In this document: one piece after another, positions 36,020 to 44,250 of the stretch
Position numbering within the stretch: the stretch's first letter is position 1
How the letters are laid out: each line of letters begins with the position of its first letter
NCBI GenBank assembly: GCA_946478975.1
Contig: CAMLEO010000002.1
Location: 16,664 to 80,663 of the forward strand
Length of the DNA: 64,000 nt
Source: an uncultured Steroidobacter sp.
Lineage (GTDB): Bacteria > Pseudomonadota > Gammaproteobacteria > Steroidobacterales > Steroidobacteraceae
Direction: 5' to 3'
Position numbers and translations under genes: made by a program
The notes under the pieces: generated by a model
Databases searched by the model: none
Seen by the model: only the letters and a program-made list of their open reading frames with translations
Told to the model about the DNA's origin: nothing

Positions 36020-36027
36020 CGCAAACG

Positions 36028-36061
36028 GGCACGCCCTCACACAAACGTGTGAAGGCGTGCC
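36028..36061. terminator. Bidirectional hairpin between convergent genes
   Basis: GGCACGCC-C-TCACAC pairs with GTGTGA-A-GGCGTGCC across an AAAC loop: 14 paired bases with one C/A mismatch. It lies in the 51-base gap between the RNB gene stop (36019) and the TonB receptor stop (36071), so it can serve both strands. Confidence 0.75.
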
Positions 36062-36070
36062 GTACTGCTC

Positions 36071-38323
36071 CTAGAAATCCACGCTCAATCGCACACCGCC
36101 ATACCGCTCGAAGTCGCGCGGAATGAGGGCCTGCGTCGCCAGTTTGTTACCGAAGTTGCCCGCCGAATTGGCGAGCGCCGGGTAGTACTGCTTGTCGAAC
36201 AGGTTGTTTACGAACGCGGTGACCTGCCACTTGCCGCCATCTCCGCGAACGCCGAGACCAAGATTGGCGATTCCGTAACCAGGCTGATAGGTCTGCGGAT
36301 CCTCGGCGACGTAGTACACGCTGCTCTGATACACATAGTTCGCCTGCAGGAAGCCGACCAGGCTGCTGCTGACCGAGTGCGAGTAGTCGGCGCCGACCGA
36401 GTACTTCTGCTTCGGTGCCTGCACGGCTCGTTGACCCGTCAGATTCTGACGCGCCGGCGAGCCGCTGCAACCCTGGGCCGCGGTCTGCAGCGGATAGCAC
36501 TGCGCCACCGGGAACGATGAATACTCGGCATCGAGGAATGTGACGGCCGCATTCAGATTCAAGTTCTCGCCGAGTCGCGCGAAGCTTTCAACTTCGAAGC
36601 CCTTGGTGCTCAGGCCACCGACGTTGGTGAGGCGGAAGTTGTTGGTGCCGTCGGCCAGCGTTTCGATGGTCTGCGCCTGCAGGTTCTCGTAGTCGGTATC
36701 GAAGTACGTGACGTTGACCGTCACCGCAGTATCCAGGAACTGCATGCGTGCGCCGACTTCCCTATCTTTCGACTCCTCGGGCTTGATCGGACCCGCCGCC
36801 GCGCGGTTCGCGTTGAAACCGGTGGTGAGATCGTAAGTCTGACCTTTGTATCCGGTTGCGTAGGTAGCGAACAGCATGATGTCCGGCGTGAGCTGATACT
36901 GCGGACTGAATTTATAGGTAGTCGCTGTATCGTCGGCGTCGCCGCTGAAGTAGGCGTTGCCGTTCTGCCGGTCCAGGAACGTATAAGAAACTTTTTCGTT
37001 CTGGACTCGGCCGCCGGCGGTCAAGGTCAGGTTGGAAATGACTTCCCAATCGACCTGCGCGAACCCGGCCAGCTGCTTGGACTCGGCAGTCGCGACCCAG
37101 CTGGCGAGCGAGAACACCGGGCCGCGAACAAACGGCCGGTCGAACTTCACATCGCCGTAGTACGCGCCGACGGTATAGCGGAAGGGATCGGTGCTCGGCG
37201 AAAGCAGGCGAACTTCCTGCGTGATCAGCCGGGAATTGAAGCGTCCGATCTGGTTGTTGCTGCCGACCGCGGCCGACGACGAGCTTTCGTCCTGGTCCAG
37301 ATAATCGTCCAGGCGGAACTTGTCGTACGACGTGATCGACACCAGGTTCATCTCGCCGATGCCGAACTCACCGCGCAGCGAGCTGCCGTAGCCCTCGTAC
37401 TCCGTGCGCGAGTTGAAGTTGTTGCTCACATCCGTGTTGTCCGGACTGATCGTGACGCCCGGAAAGATCACCGGAATGGTCTGCCCCGCCGTTCCTCGCA
37501 GCAATGCAGTGGGATCGATTCTGATGAACGGCCGCCCCACCGTGGTGCTGCCGTTCACGTAGTTGCCCGACAGCGTCAGAGCAACATCCGATGTCGGTTG
37601 CCACTTGAGCTTGCCACGCGTGTTGAAAGCGTCGCGCCCGTTCACATCGTCGCCGGTGAACCGGTTGGTGATATTGCCGTCCCAGTCCGAGTAAGCGGCC
37701 GACGCAACGTAGCCGAGCTCGGAGTTGATCGGGCCGGACACGCTGAAATTTGCGCCATATTCGCTATCCGTGGTTCCCATGGCATTGACGTGCGCCTGGA
37801 ACGAGTCGGTTGGCTGGCGTGTGATGATGTTGATCAGACCGGCAGAGGCGGACTTGCCGTACAACGTACTCTGCGGGCCGCGCAGAACTTCGATGCGCTC
37901 CACGTCCGGCAAATCGGTGAACGCGCGTGCCGAGAAAGCGAGCGGCACTTCGTCCACCAGCACCGCGACGCTGGACTCGACACCGATGCCGAAGGCGAAC
38001 GTGCCGACGCCGCGCAAAGAAATATTCGAATTCACCGGATGCTCGGCCGGCCGGATGGTCAATGACGGCGCGACCTTGCCGAGATCCTGGAACTGCTGCA
38101 CGCCCGAGGCCTGGAGTGCGTTTTCACTGATCACCGACACGGCCAGCGGAACCTCCTGCAGGTTCTCTTCGCGCTTGTTCGCCGTAACGACGATCTGTTC
38201 GAGAATCGCATCGGACGCCGTCGAGCTCGAAGCCTCGGCGGCTAGTGCCGACTGGAACGTGCCGCCCAGGGCCAGCGACACAGCGACCGCGGCCGAGCCC
38301 GCGGAAATAACCATTCTGCTCAT
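36071..38323 (-). CDS. TonB-dependent receptor
   Basis: A 750-residue outer-membrane receptor. Signal peptide ~1-29, TonB box LEQIVVTANKRE, plug with VPLAVSVISENAL, PSLTIRP, ISLRGVGT and VERIEVLRGPQSTLYG, then a barrel ending GVRLSVDF. VTANKREENLQEVP is typical of the iron-siderophore/vitamin-like subgroup that also includes many glycan receptors. I chose the ATG at 38323, which has GGGGGA about 8 bases upstream, over the one at 38338. It follows the GH31 gene by 95 bases on the same strand, and a small GGCCG/CGGCC hairpin (38380-38394) lies between. Likely the uptake part of the MFS-GH31 operon. Confidence 0.9.
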   Translation of the reverse strand: MSRMVISAGSAAVAVSLALGGTFQSALAAEASSSTASDAILEQIVVTANKREENLQEVPLAVSVISENALQASGVQQFQDLGKVAPSLTIRPAEHPVNSNISLRGVGTFAFGIGVESSVAVLVDEVPLAFSARAFTDLPDVERIEVLRGPQSTLYGKSASAGLINIITRQPTDSFQAHVNAMGTTDSEYGANFSVSGPINSELGYVASAAYSDWDGNITNRFTGDDVNGRDAFNTRGKLKWQPTSDVALTLSGNYVNGSTTVGRPFIRIDPTALLRGTAGQTIPVIFPGVTISPDNTDVSNNFNSRTEYEGYGSSLRGEFGIGEMNLVSITSYDKFRLDDYLDQDESSSSAAVGSNNQIGRFNSRLITQEVRLLSPSTDPFRYTVGAYYGDVKFDRPFVRGPVFSLASWVATAESKQLAGFAQVDWEVISNLTLTAGGRVQNEKVSYTFLDRQNGNAYFSGDADDTATTYKFSPQYQLTPDIMLFATYATGYKGQTYDLTTGFNANRAAAGPIKPEESKDREVGARMQFLDTAVTVNVTYFDTDYENLQAQTIETLADGTNNFRLTNVGGLSTKGFEVESFARLGENLNLNAAVTFLDAEYSSFPVAQCYPLQTAAQGCSGSPARQNLTGQRAVQAPKQKYSVGADYSHSVSSSLVGFLQANYVYQSSVYYVAEDPQTYQPGYGIANLGLGVRGDGGKWQVTAFVNNLFDKQYYPALANSAGNFGNKLATQALIPRDFERYGGVRLSVDF

Positions 38324-38418
38324 CTCGATTTCCCCCATGTTTCAAACGTACGGGTCAACATGCTGTACCCTCACATAAAGGCCGTCGTGCGGCCGCCAGA
38401 TCAAGCGCTCATCGAGAG

Positions 38419-40821
38419 CTAATCCAGAGCGATCGTGATGCCACGTCGCCCTTCGTATTCGATCGGTTGTCCGTTGCCGCCGCCTGCGACGCTCAGCGGG
38501 CGCATCTCGCCGGGCGGCAGCAGGACCGTCAGATTCTCATCACCAAACGTTCCCGGCCCATCGCGGTAAACGCTGACTTTGATTTCGTCGGCGCTGCTGT
38601 GGCAGCTGCCGCGCCAGGTATCGTGCGGCCCCGTGCCTTCGCCGTCATCCTCGTAGAAACTCCACGCGAACTCTCCCGCTCCCGCGTGAGGAAACAACCA
38701 CAAGCCGCGCCGAAACGGCTCGGGCCGAAAGCCGCCACGGGCGAGATCGACCGGAATGGCTGAGCCTGCCCGCGCAAACAGCAGCGGAGGACCGTCGAGC
38801 GGCGCGTTCACCGAAACCTCGACGCCGCCGGTCATGCGCTTGCCGCTCCATACATCGATCCAGTCCGCGCCGGCCGGCGGCCGCACCGCTCGCACGGTGA
38901 CAGCGGGATCGCAGATCAACGCAACCAGCAAATCACGTCCGAGCAGATAATCGTCGCCATCGCCCCAGGCAGCGGCATCGGCCGGGAAGTCGAACCAGGT
39001 GGGACGCACGACCGGCTCATAGCGGGCGTGATAGCGCCACAGCAGGTCGTAGAGATGAGGAATCAACCGCTGGCGCAAGGCCATCAGCCGCTGCACCGGT
39101 GCCAGCAGCTCCGGATACATCCACGGCTCATTGACGCTGCCGTCGTCATTCCAGCTGTGGATGCTGAAACGCGGCATCAATATTCCCGCCTGAATCCAGC
39201 GCAGGAACAGCTCAGGTTCGGGTGCGGGTCCGGCAAATCCGCCCACGTCGTGGCCGCTGTTAGAAACGCCCGACAACGCGAGCCCGAGCCCCATCTTGTT
39301 GTTATAACGAATCGTCTTCCAGGCAGTGCGATTGTCGCCGCTCCAGGTCTGCGCATAACGATGGATTCCAGTCATGCCCGAGCGCGTCACCAGGTAGGGT
39401 CGTCGCTCGGGTTCCTGGTCCATCTGTGCGGCCCGGGATGCGCGACTCATCAACAACGACTGCAGCGGCCGCGCGTCGGCTGCCGGCCGCGGCGAACCGA
39501 AGAAAGCAAAGCGAGCCCGCGCATCCCACACGCCGAATTCGTTGTTGTCGTTCCACGTGGCGCGTATTCCGAAATTGAGCAGCGCCGATCGGACCTGCTC
39601 GCGCCACCACGCCGCGGCTTGCGGATTCGTAAAGTCGACGAGCGACCCCAGCTCGTCCCAGAACTGCACTTCGATGGGCTTGCCTGAGTCATCGGCAACA
39701 AACAAACCGGCGTCGACGAGCTCGGCATGACGCGGATGGTCGCGCAGCAGCGCCGGTTTGATGTTTGGTACCACTTCTACGCCGGCGCTGCGGTAGCTTT
39801 GGATGAAGCCGGCGGGATCGGGAAACTTGTCGTAGTTCCAATTGAAAACGTAGCGCCGCGCGCCGATGGATGTATAGCCCGATGAAAGATGGAACGAGCC
39901 GCAGCCGATGTCGTGCTGCTGCAGTTTCGCGACGAAATCGGCGAGACGCGCCTGGGAGTTGGGCTGATCGGTATAGCTCATCGTCGAGCCGGAATATCCG
40001 AGCGCCCAGCGAGGCATCAACGCGGGCTTGCCGGTGAGCCAGGTGAAGCGTCGCGTCACCGCCGCGGGATCGGGGCCCGCGATCATGTAGAGATCGAGGT
40101 CACCGCCCTCCGCCACCACGTAGCGATACAGGCCGTGATAGTTGTCGAGCTCACATCCCAGATCGAATGTGACATCGGACATCGTGTCGTAGAAGGCGCC
40201 ATGGCAGGCGCCTTCGGCATCGGCCACGAGCAGAAAAGGAATCGACTTGTACAACGGATCCGACGCTTCGGCGTCATAACCCATCGGGTCCACGTTGGTC
40301 AGCCGAAAGCGGCGGCCCGCACGATCCATGGCGCCAGCTCGCTCTCCCAAACCGTAGTAACGCTCGCCGGCTTTGCGTGCAGCGTAGTGATAAACACGGC
40401 CGTCCCACCAACCGAACTCATACGCTTGCGTCGGCCGGTCCATGGACATCAAACGCCAGCTCTCGCCGTCCCGCTGCCACCATTTGCAGCGCAAGCCATC
40501 GAGAACGACTTCCAGACGAATGCACGCCGTTTCGAGCGTGAGCACGCCGTTGCTGTTCGCGAGCTGATACGCCGGGCAAGAGAAACCCGCGACGCTCATT
40601 CGATCACGCCCCGGCTCCTCCACATCCACGGCACCGGGAGCAACGGCCCAACTCGGCGGGCCCTTGATCGCGCCCTCGGGCAACAGCAACAGACGAACGA
40701 TGTCTTCTTCGAGAATAAACAGATGCGCGCGAGCGCCAGTGTCACTATCGAGCGTGACTCGATTGGCCGCGCGCTCGGCGAGGACGAAAACCGGAGGAGT
40801 TGAAAGCGATGCCCGACGCAT
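38419..40821 (-). CDS. GH31-family alpha-glycosidase
   Basis: An 800-residue enzyme without a clear signal peptide. The N-terminal beta domain includes YYGLGERAG, the usual GH31 signature. In the barrel, ALGYSGSTMSY and VVPNIKP lead to WNDNNEFGVWD: W423-N-D425-N-N-E428 stands in the nucleophile strand (usually WxDMNE), and TWSGDN with D496 is the acid/base. The N-N-E variant sets it off from alpha-glucosidases and resembles GH31 alpha-galactosidases I recall, so alpha-galactoside or alpha-xyloside substrates are both possible. ATG at 40821 overlaps the transporter stop as TAATG; an open frame running further upstream lies inside the transporter gene. It may act in the cytoplasm on imported sugars. 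Confidence 0.9.
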   Translation of the reverse strand: MRRASLSTPPVFVLAERAANRVTLDSDTGARAHLFILEEDIVRLLLLPEGAIKGPPSWAVAPGAVDVEEPGRDRMSVAGFSCPAYQLANSNGVLTLETACIRLEVVLDGLRCKWWQRDGESWRLMSMDRPTQAYEFGWWDGRVYHYAARKAGERYYGLGERAGAMDRAGRRFRLTNVDPMGYDAEASDPLYKSIPFLLVADAEGACHGAFYDTMSDVTFDLGCELDNYHGLYRYVVAEGGDLDLYMIAGPDPAAVTRRFTWLTGKPALMPRWALGYSGSTMSYTDQPNSQARLADFVAKLQQHDIGCGSFHLSSGYTSIGARRYVFNWNYDKFPDPAGFIQSYRSAGVEVVPNIKPALLRDHPRHAELVDAGLFVADDSGKPIEVQFWDELGSLVDFTNPQAAAWWREQVRSALLNFGIRATWNDNNEFGVWDARARFAFFGSPRPAADARPLQSLLMSRASRAAQMDQEPERRPYLVTRSGMTGIHRYAQTWSGDNRTAWKTIRYNNKMGLGLALSGVSNSGHDVGGFAGPAPEPELFLRWIQAGILMPRFSIHSWNDDGSVNEPWMYPELLAPVQRLMALRQRLIPHLYDLLWRYHARYEPVVRPTWFDFPADAAAWGDGDDYLLGRDLLVALICDPAVTVRAVRPPAGADWIDVWSGKRMTGGVEVSVNAPLDGPPLLFARAGSAIPVDLARGGFRPEPFRRGLWLFPHAGAGEFAWSFYEDDGEGTGPHDTWRGSCHSSADEIKVSVYRDGPGTFGDENLTVLLPPGEMRPLSVAGGGNGQPIEYEGRRGITIALD

Positions 40822-42077
40822 TAGTGCGCCTCTGCCATGATGAGATGCCGCCGGCCGACGGTTGCGATCAGCAACAGCGCGGCAGTCAGGTCGAAGGCCG
40901 TCAAACAAGCGAAGATCGGTGTGAAGCCGATGCTGTCGACCAATTGTCCGATCGCGAGTGAGAACAACAGTCCGCCGAGCCAGCCGGCCTGGCCGACGAA
41001 GCCCACCGCAGTTCCCACTTCCGCCGCAGAGAAAACATCTGCATTCAGCGTGACCAGGTTCACCGAGATCATCTGGTGAGCGAAGCCGCCGATACAAAAC
41101 AGCACGATCGCCACGTAAGGGCTCGCCGCGAGTCCAATACAACCGGGCGCGATCATCAGCACAGCTCCCACACTGACGCCGGCCACTCGCGAACGCACCA
41201 GATCCAGGCGGAACCTGCGCACTAGAAAAGGCGACAGATAACCACCGAGCACACCGCCGAGGTCAGCCGCAAGGAATGGCAGCCAGGCGAACATGGCAAT
41301 CTCCGCGAGATCCATCCCGCGCCCGTGCAGATACAGCGGAATCCAGAAACTAAATGTCTGCCACGCCGGATCGATGAGGAAACGAGGCACCGCGAGCGAC
41401 CAGAACCGCGAACTGGTGACGATATCGCGGGCACTGGCGCGAACGGTCGGCGTCAGCGGGCGCTCGGAAGTGATATAGGCCCGCTCTTCCGGCGTGATCG
41501 CACGATGTTGCTCGGGAGCGCGATAAATCAGGTACCACGCCGCAGCCCAGATCAACCCCAGCACTCCAGTGACAACGAATGCCATGCGCCAGTTGGTTGC
41601 CAGCGAGACGCCGATGACGATCGGTGGCGCGATCATCGCACCGAGTGATGTGCCAGCATTGAACCAGCCCGTCGCCACGGAACGCTCACGCGCCGGAAAC
41701 CATTCCGCGATCGCCTTCATGCCCGCGGGAATCACGGCGGCCTCGGTCATGCCGAGCAGCCCTCTGAAGAAAGCCAGCGAAAGCCACCCACCTGCGAGCG
41801 CATGAACCATGTTGGCAACAGACCATGCAGCAGCAAATAGCGCGAAACCGAGCTGCAGGCCTATGCGGTCGACGATGAATCCGCACACCGGCTGCATCAC
41901 CGTGTAGGCGAGCTGGAAAGCACCAACGATGTAGCTGTACTGCTGGGTCGTGATGTCCAGCACGCCCTTGAGCTCGGGCGCCAGCGCGCCCAAAGAATTG
42001 CGCGCCAGATAGTTGAGAATCGTGCCGCAGCTGATCAGCGCCACGATGAACCATCGCAGCCCGCGGGGGCGTTTCAT
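40821..42077 (-). CDS. MFS transporter of the anion:cation symporter (ExuT-like) family
   Basis: A 418-residue transporter with about 12 helices. It begins MKRPRGLRWFIVALISCGTI, and has NYLARNSLGALAPEL (family NYxxRxxLS motif region), YTVMQPVCGFIVDRIGL, GMTEAAVIPAGMKAIAEWFP and GTSLGAMIAPP. This is the ACS/ExuT pattern for hexuronates, sugar acids and related anions. It is translationally coupled to the GH31 gene and divergent from a FadR-type regulator with operator repeats in between. Substrate is probably the monosaccharide or acid freed by the GH31 pathway. Confidence 0.88.
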   Translation of the reverse strand: MKRPRGLRWFIVALISCGTILNYLARNSLGALAPELKGVLDITTQQYSYIVGAFQLAYTVMQPVCGFIVDRIGLQLGFALFAAAWSVANMVHALAGGWLSLAFFRGLLGMTEAAVIPAGMKAIAEWFPARERSVATGWFNAGTSLGAMIAPPIVIGVSLATNWRMAFVVTGVLGLIWAAAWYLIYRAPEQHRAITPEERAYITSERPLTPTVRASARDIVTSSRFWSLAVPRFLIDPAWQTFSFWIPLYLHGRGMDLAEIAMFAWLPFLAADLGGVLGGYLSPFLVRRFRLDLVRSRVAGVSVGAVLMIAPGCIGLAASPYVAIVLFCIGGFAHQMISVNLVTLNADVFSAAEVGTAVGFVGQAGWLGGLLFSLAIGQLVDSIGFTPIFACLTAFDLTAALLLIATVGRRHLIMAEAH

Positions 42078-42163
42078 TCGCCAGCCTCGCAGGCACGCGC
42101 CGCTCTGATCCGCATGAATCCTACCCCCGGAGCGCCTGTCGTTAAGATTTGTCGGCCCATCCT

Positions 42164-42212
42164 AATTGGCCTGTCCAGCCTTGTCCAGATTGGTCAATCC
42201 AATTTGGCCAAT
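42164..42212. promoter_or_regulatory. TTGGCC/TGTCCAG operator repeats before the FadR-type regulator
   Basis: AATTGGCCTGTCCAG (42164-42178) is followed by a second TGTCCAG, then by the inverted pair ATTGGTC (42189) and GGCCAAT (42206). The patch lies between the divergent transporter (42077) and regulator (42256) genes. The first 15 bases recur exactly at 43042-43056 just after the regulator gene. FadR-type proteins commonly bind such short TTGGnC half-sites, so autoregulation and control of the divergent operon are likely. Confidence 0.6.
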
Positions 42213-42255
42213 CAGGCGACTTGAAAAAAAGCACAACTATCCGCACGCTCGCGGC

Positions 42256-43014
42256 ATGGATGCCACTTTGCCCCGTGCCGAGCTTCGGCTTTACGAACGC
42301 GTCGCCGCCGACATTCGTCAGGCGCTGAGCAAAGGTCGCTATGCGGTGGGCGACCGGCTGCCCTCCGAGCGTCACCTGGCGCAGAAATACGGCGTCTCCC
42401 GCCCGACCATTCGCGAAGCGATTTTTGGCCTGGAGATCGACGGGCTGGTCGAAGTGCGAACCAATTCCGGTGTTTATGTCACCGCACTCGCCCCGCGAGG
42501 CGGCGCGCCTGCCGAAACCGGTGTGGGGCCGTTCGAGCTGCTCGAAGCGAGGCAGGTCTTCGAAGGTGAGATCTGCAGTATCGCCGCCCGGCTCATCGAC
42601 GACGCCCGGATCGCGCGGTTGCGCCAGCTCGTCGACGATATGAAAAGCAAGGACCTGCTGCGAGCGGAAGCCGCAGATCGCGAGTTCCATCTGGAGATTG
42701 CCCGCGCCACGCAGAACAGCGCGATGGAAAAGACCGTCGCCATGCTCTGGGACTCCCGCGACCAGTCGCCTCAATACAAACTGCTCAGCGAGAAAGTGCG
42801 GGCTGCCGGCGTTGCGCCCCGGGTCTCAGAACATCTTCGAATCGTCGATGCACTCGCCCGCCACGATTCCGATGCCGCGCGTGAAGCCATGCGCAATCAT
42901 CTGGGTCGTGTGATCAAACAACTGCTCGAAACAACCGAATCCGAAGCGATAGAACGGGCGCGCGCCGAGATCGAAGCGAAACGTCGCCGCGCTAAATTGA
43001 TTTCGGTGCGCTGA
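42256..43014 (+). CDS. FadR/GntR-family transcriptional regulator (FCD type)
   Basis: A 252-residue regulator. The N-terminal winged helix contains VAADIRQALSKGRYAVGDRL, PSERHLAQKYGVSRPTIREA and the wing LVEVRTNSGVYV. The C-terminal helical FCD domain (~100-235) has LLEARQVFEGE and ADREFHLEIARATQN; its Asp and His residues match the usual metal/ligand site. FCD regulators respond to sugar acids and similar anions, which suits the divergent ExuT-like transporter and GH31. ATG at 42256 was chosen because the operator repeats fill the in-frame sequence upstream. Confidence 0.92.
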   Translation: MDATLPRAELRLYERVAADIRQALSKGRYAVGDRLPSERHLAQKYGVSRPTIREAIFGLEIDGLVEVRTNSGVYVTALAPRGGAPAETGVGPFELLEARQVFEGEICSIAARLIDDARIARLRQLVDDMKSKDLLRAEAADREFHLEIARATQNSAMEKTVAMLWDSRDQSPQYKLLSEKVRAAGVAPRVSEHLRIVDALARHDSDAAREAMRNHLGRVIKQLLETTESEAIERARAEIEAKRRRAKLISVR

Positions 43015-43030
43015 ATTGATCATGTAACCA

Positions 43031-43060
43031 GATTGGCCAACAATTGGCCTGTCCAGTTGG
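43031..43060. promoter_or_regulatory. Second TTGGCC operator cluster after the FadR-type gene
   Basis: GATTGGCCAACAATTGGCC contains the perfect palindrome TTGGCCAA and runs into AATTGGCCTGTCCAG (43042-43056), identical to the upstream site at 42164-42178. It lies in the 54 bases between the regulator stop and the convergent DUF5996 stop. A matching site on each side could allow looping or reflect a past duplication. Confidence 0.55.
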
Positions 43061-43068
43061 ACGCTAGT

Positions 43069-44010
43069 TCACGCAGACAGGTGCCGCGGCACTCCTGGCA
43101 CGCCGAGCGTGCACTCCAGCGATTCGCGGTCCCATTGAGCGCACGTCGCTGCCGCCTCGTAAGTGGATTGCAAAAAACTCAGCAGCTCGGCCTCTGGATC
43201 TTTCGCCGCCCTGACCTGCGCATAGGGCAGTAAAAATTCACCCAGTGAGTCGCTGAAAAACGCGCCCTGCGGCTGGACTCGATATTCCTTGAACCCCGGC
43301 GGCGCCGGATAGGCATATGAATAAAACGCCGCATCGCTGCCCGCGCCGCCCGGCCAGAAGCCCGCACTGCTGACTTCATGCGAGTACGCTTCCTGTATCA
43401 CATTCTGGCCCAGGCCCGGTGCCTTGCCAGTAAACAACGGCGCACGCCGGCCCGAAAAGCGCGTGACTGCCAGGTCAAAACTGCCCCAGAAAAAATGCAC
43501 CGGGCTGCTCTTGCCCAGAAAGCCGGTGCGGAACTGCTTGAATATCCGATCGCACTGGCGCAGCACCTGTGCGAATCGCTCGACGTAATGCCGGTCATAC
43601 GCGGCATGGCTGCGATCCTGTGAGAACGCAATCGCATTGGGAATCTCGCTCGGCCGCTCATCGATCTGCACTTCTATGCCGACTGCGCCGAGCTCCGCGA
43701 GCACAGCCGAATAGAAATCCGCCACGGACATGGGTTGCAGCGGAATGCGCCGCGCCTGACCGTCGCTCACCGCGATATCGAGATGGTGATGCAGCAGGTC
43801 GAAGCTCAGCTCGAAGGTGCGCTCACCATATGGAATCGGTGAGGTCGTCAGGCCGCTGGTCGTGACATACAGCGCCACGTGCCAGCCATGATTGAGCCAC
43901 GGCGTGCGCACCAGGCGGATCTTGCCGACGATCTGAGTCCACAGCTGCAGCGTAGCGCTGGTTTCGCTCCATGCGGCGTAAGGCAGTTCGGGCCAGGGAT
44001 CTGAGCTCAT
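43069..44010 (-). CDS. DUF5996 family protein
   Basis: A 313-residue soluble protein. It opens WPELPYAAWSETSATLQLWTQIVGK, then LVRTPWLNHGWHVALYVT, HFFWGSFDLAVTRFSGR and EVSSAGFWPGG with YSYAYPAPPGF. These blocks are the DUF5996 family signature. The many Trp/His positions suggest an enzyme-like pocket, but no function is known. ATG at 44010 follows GGAGGG closely. It stands alone, convergent with the FadR-type gene and divergent from the GGDEF/EAL gene; the 240-base gap to that gene shows nothing I recognise. Confidence 0.88.
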   Translation of the reverse strand: MSSDPWPELPYAAWSETSATLQLWTQIVGKIRLVRTPWLNHGWHVALYVTTSGLTTSPIPYGERTFELSFDLLHHHLDIAVSDGQARRIPLQPMSVADFYSAVLAELGAVGIEVQIDERPSEIPNAIAFSQDRSHAAYDRHYVERFAQVLRQCDRIFKQFRTGFLGKSSPVHFFWGSFDLAVTRFSGRRAPLFTGKAPGLGQNVIQEAYSHEVSSAGFWPGGAGSDAAFYSYAYPAPPGFKEYRVQPQGAFFSDSLGEFLLPYAQVRAAKDPEAELLSFLQSTYEAAATCAQWDRESLECTLGVPGVPRHLSA

Positions 44011-44250
44011 GAGAAGCCCTCCGTCACAGGATCGTTCGACACATCCTCTTGTAACGCTGGCCAAAGGATCCGGTTCGACTGTCCGATGGAAGTCGCAGAT
44101 CACCTGCGTTCAGGGATTGCCTGATCCGCTTGTGAGCCGCCGAGGCCTTAATTTGTGCCGCCATTGTTCCGTCTACTGGCCTGCACTGCGCGACTCAAGG
44201 TTCGCGCCTCAAGGATCAGGAAATTACGCGGTTCGAGGCAGCGGCGTCGA

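Noticed and set aside
40822..41142. An upstream extension of the GH31 gene
   Set aside because: It lies inside the MFS transporter gene in another frame; the TAATG overlap at 40821 gives a natural start.
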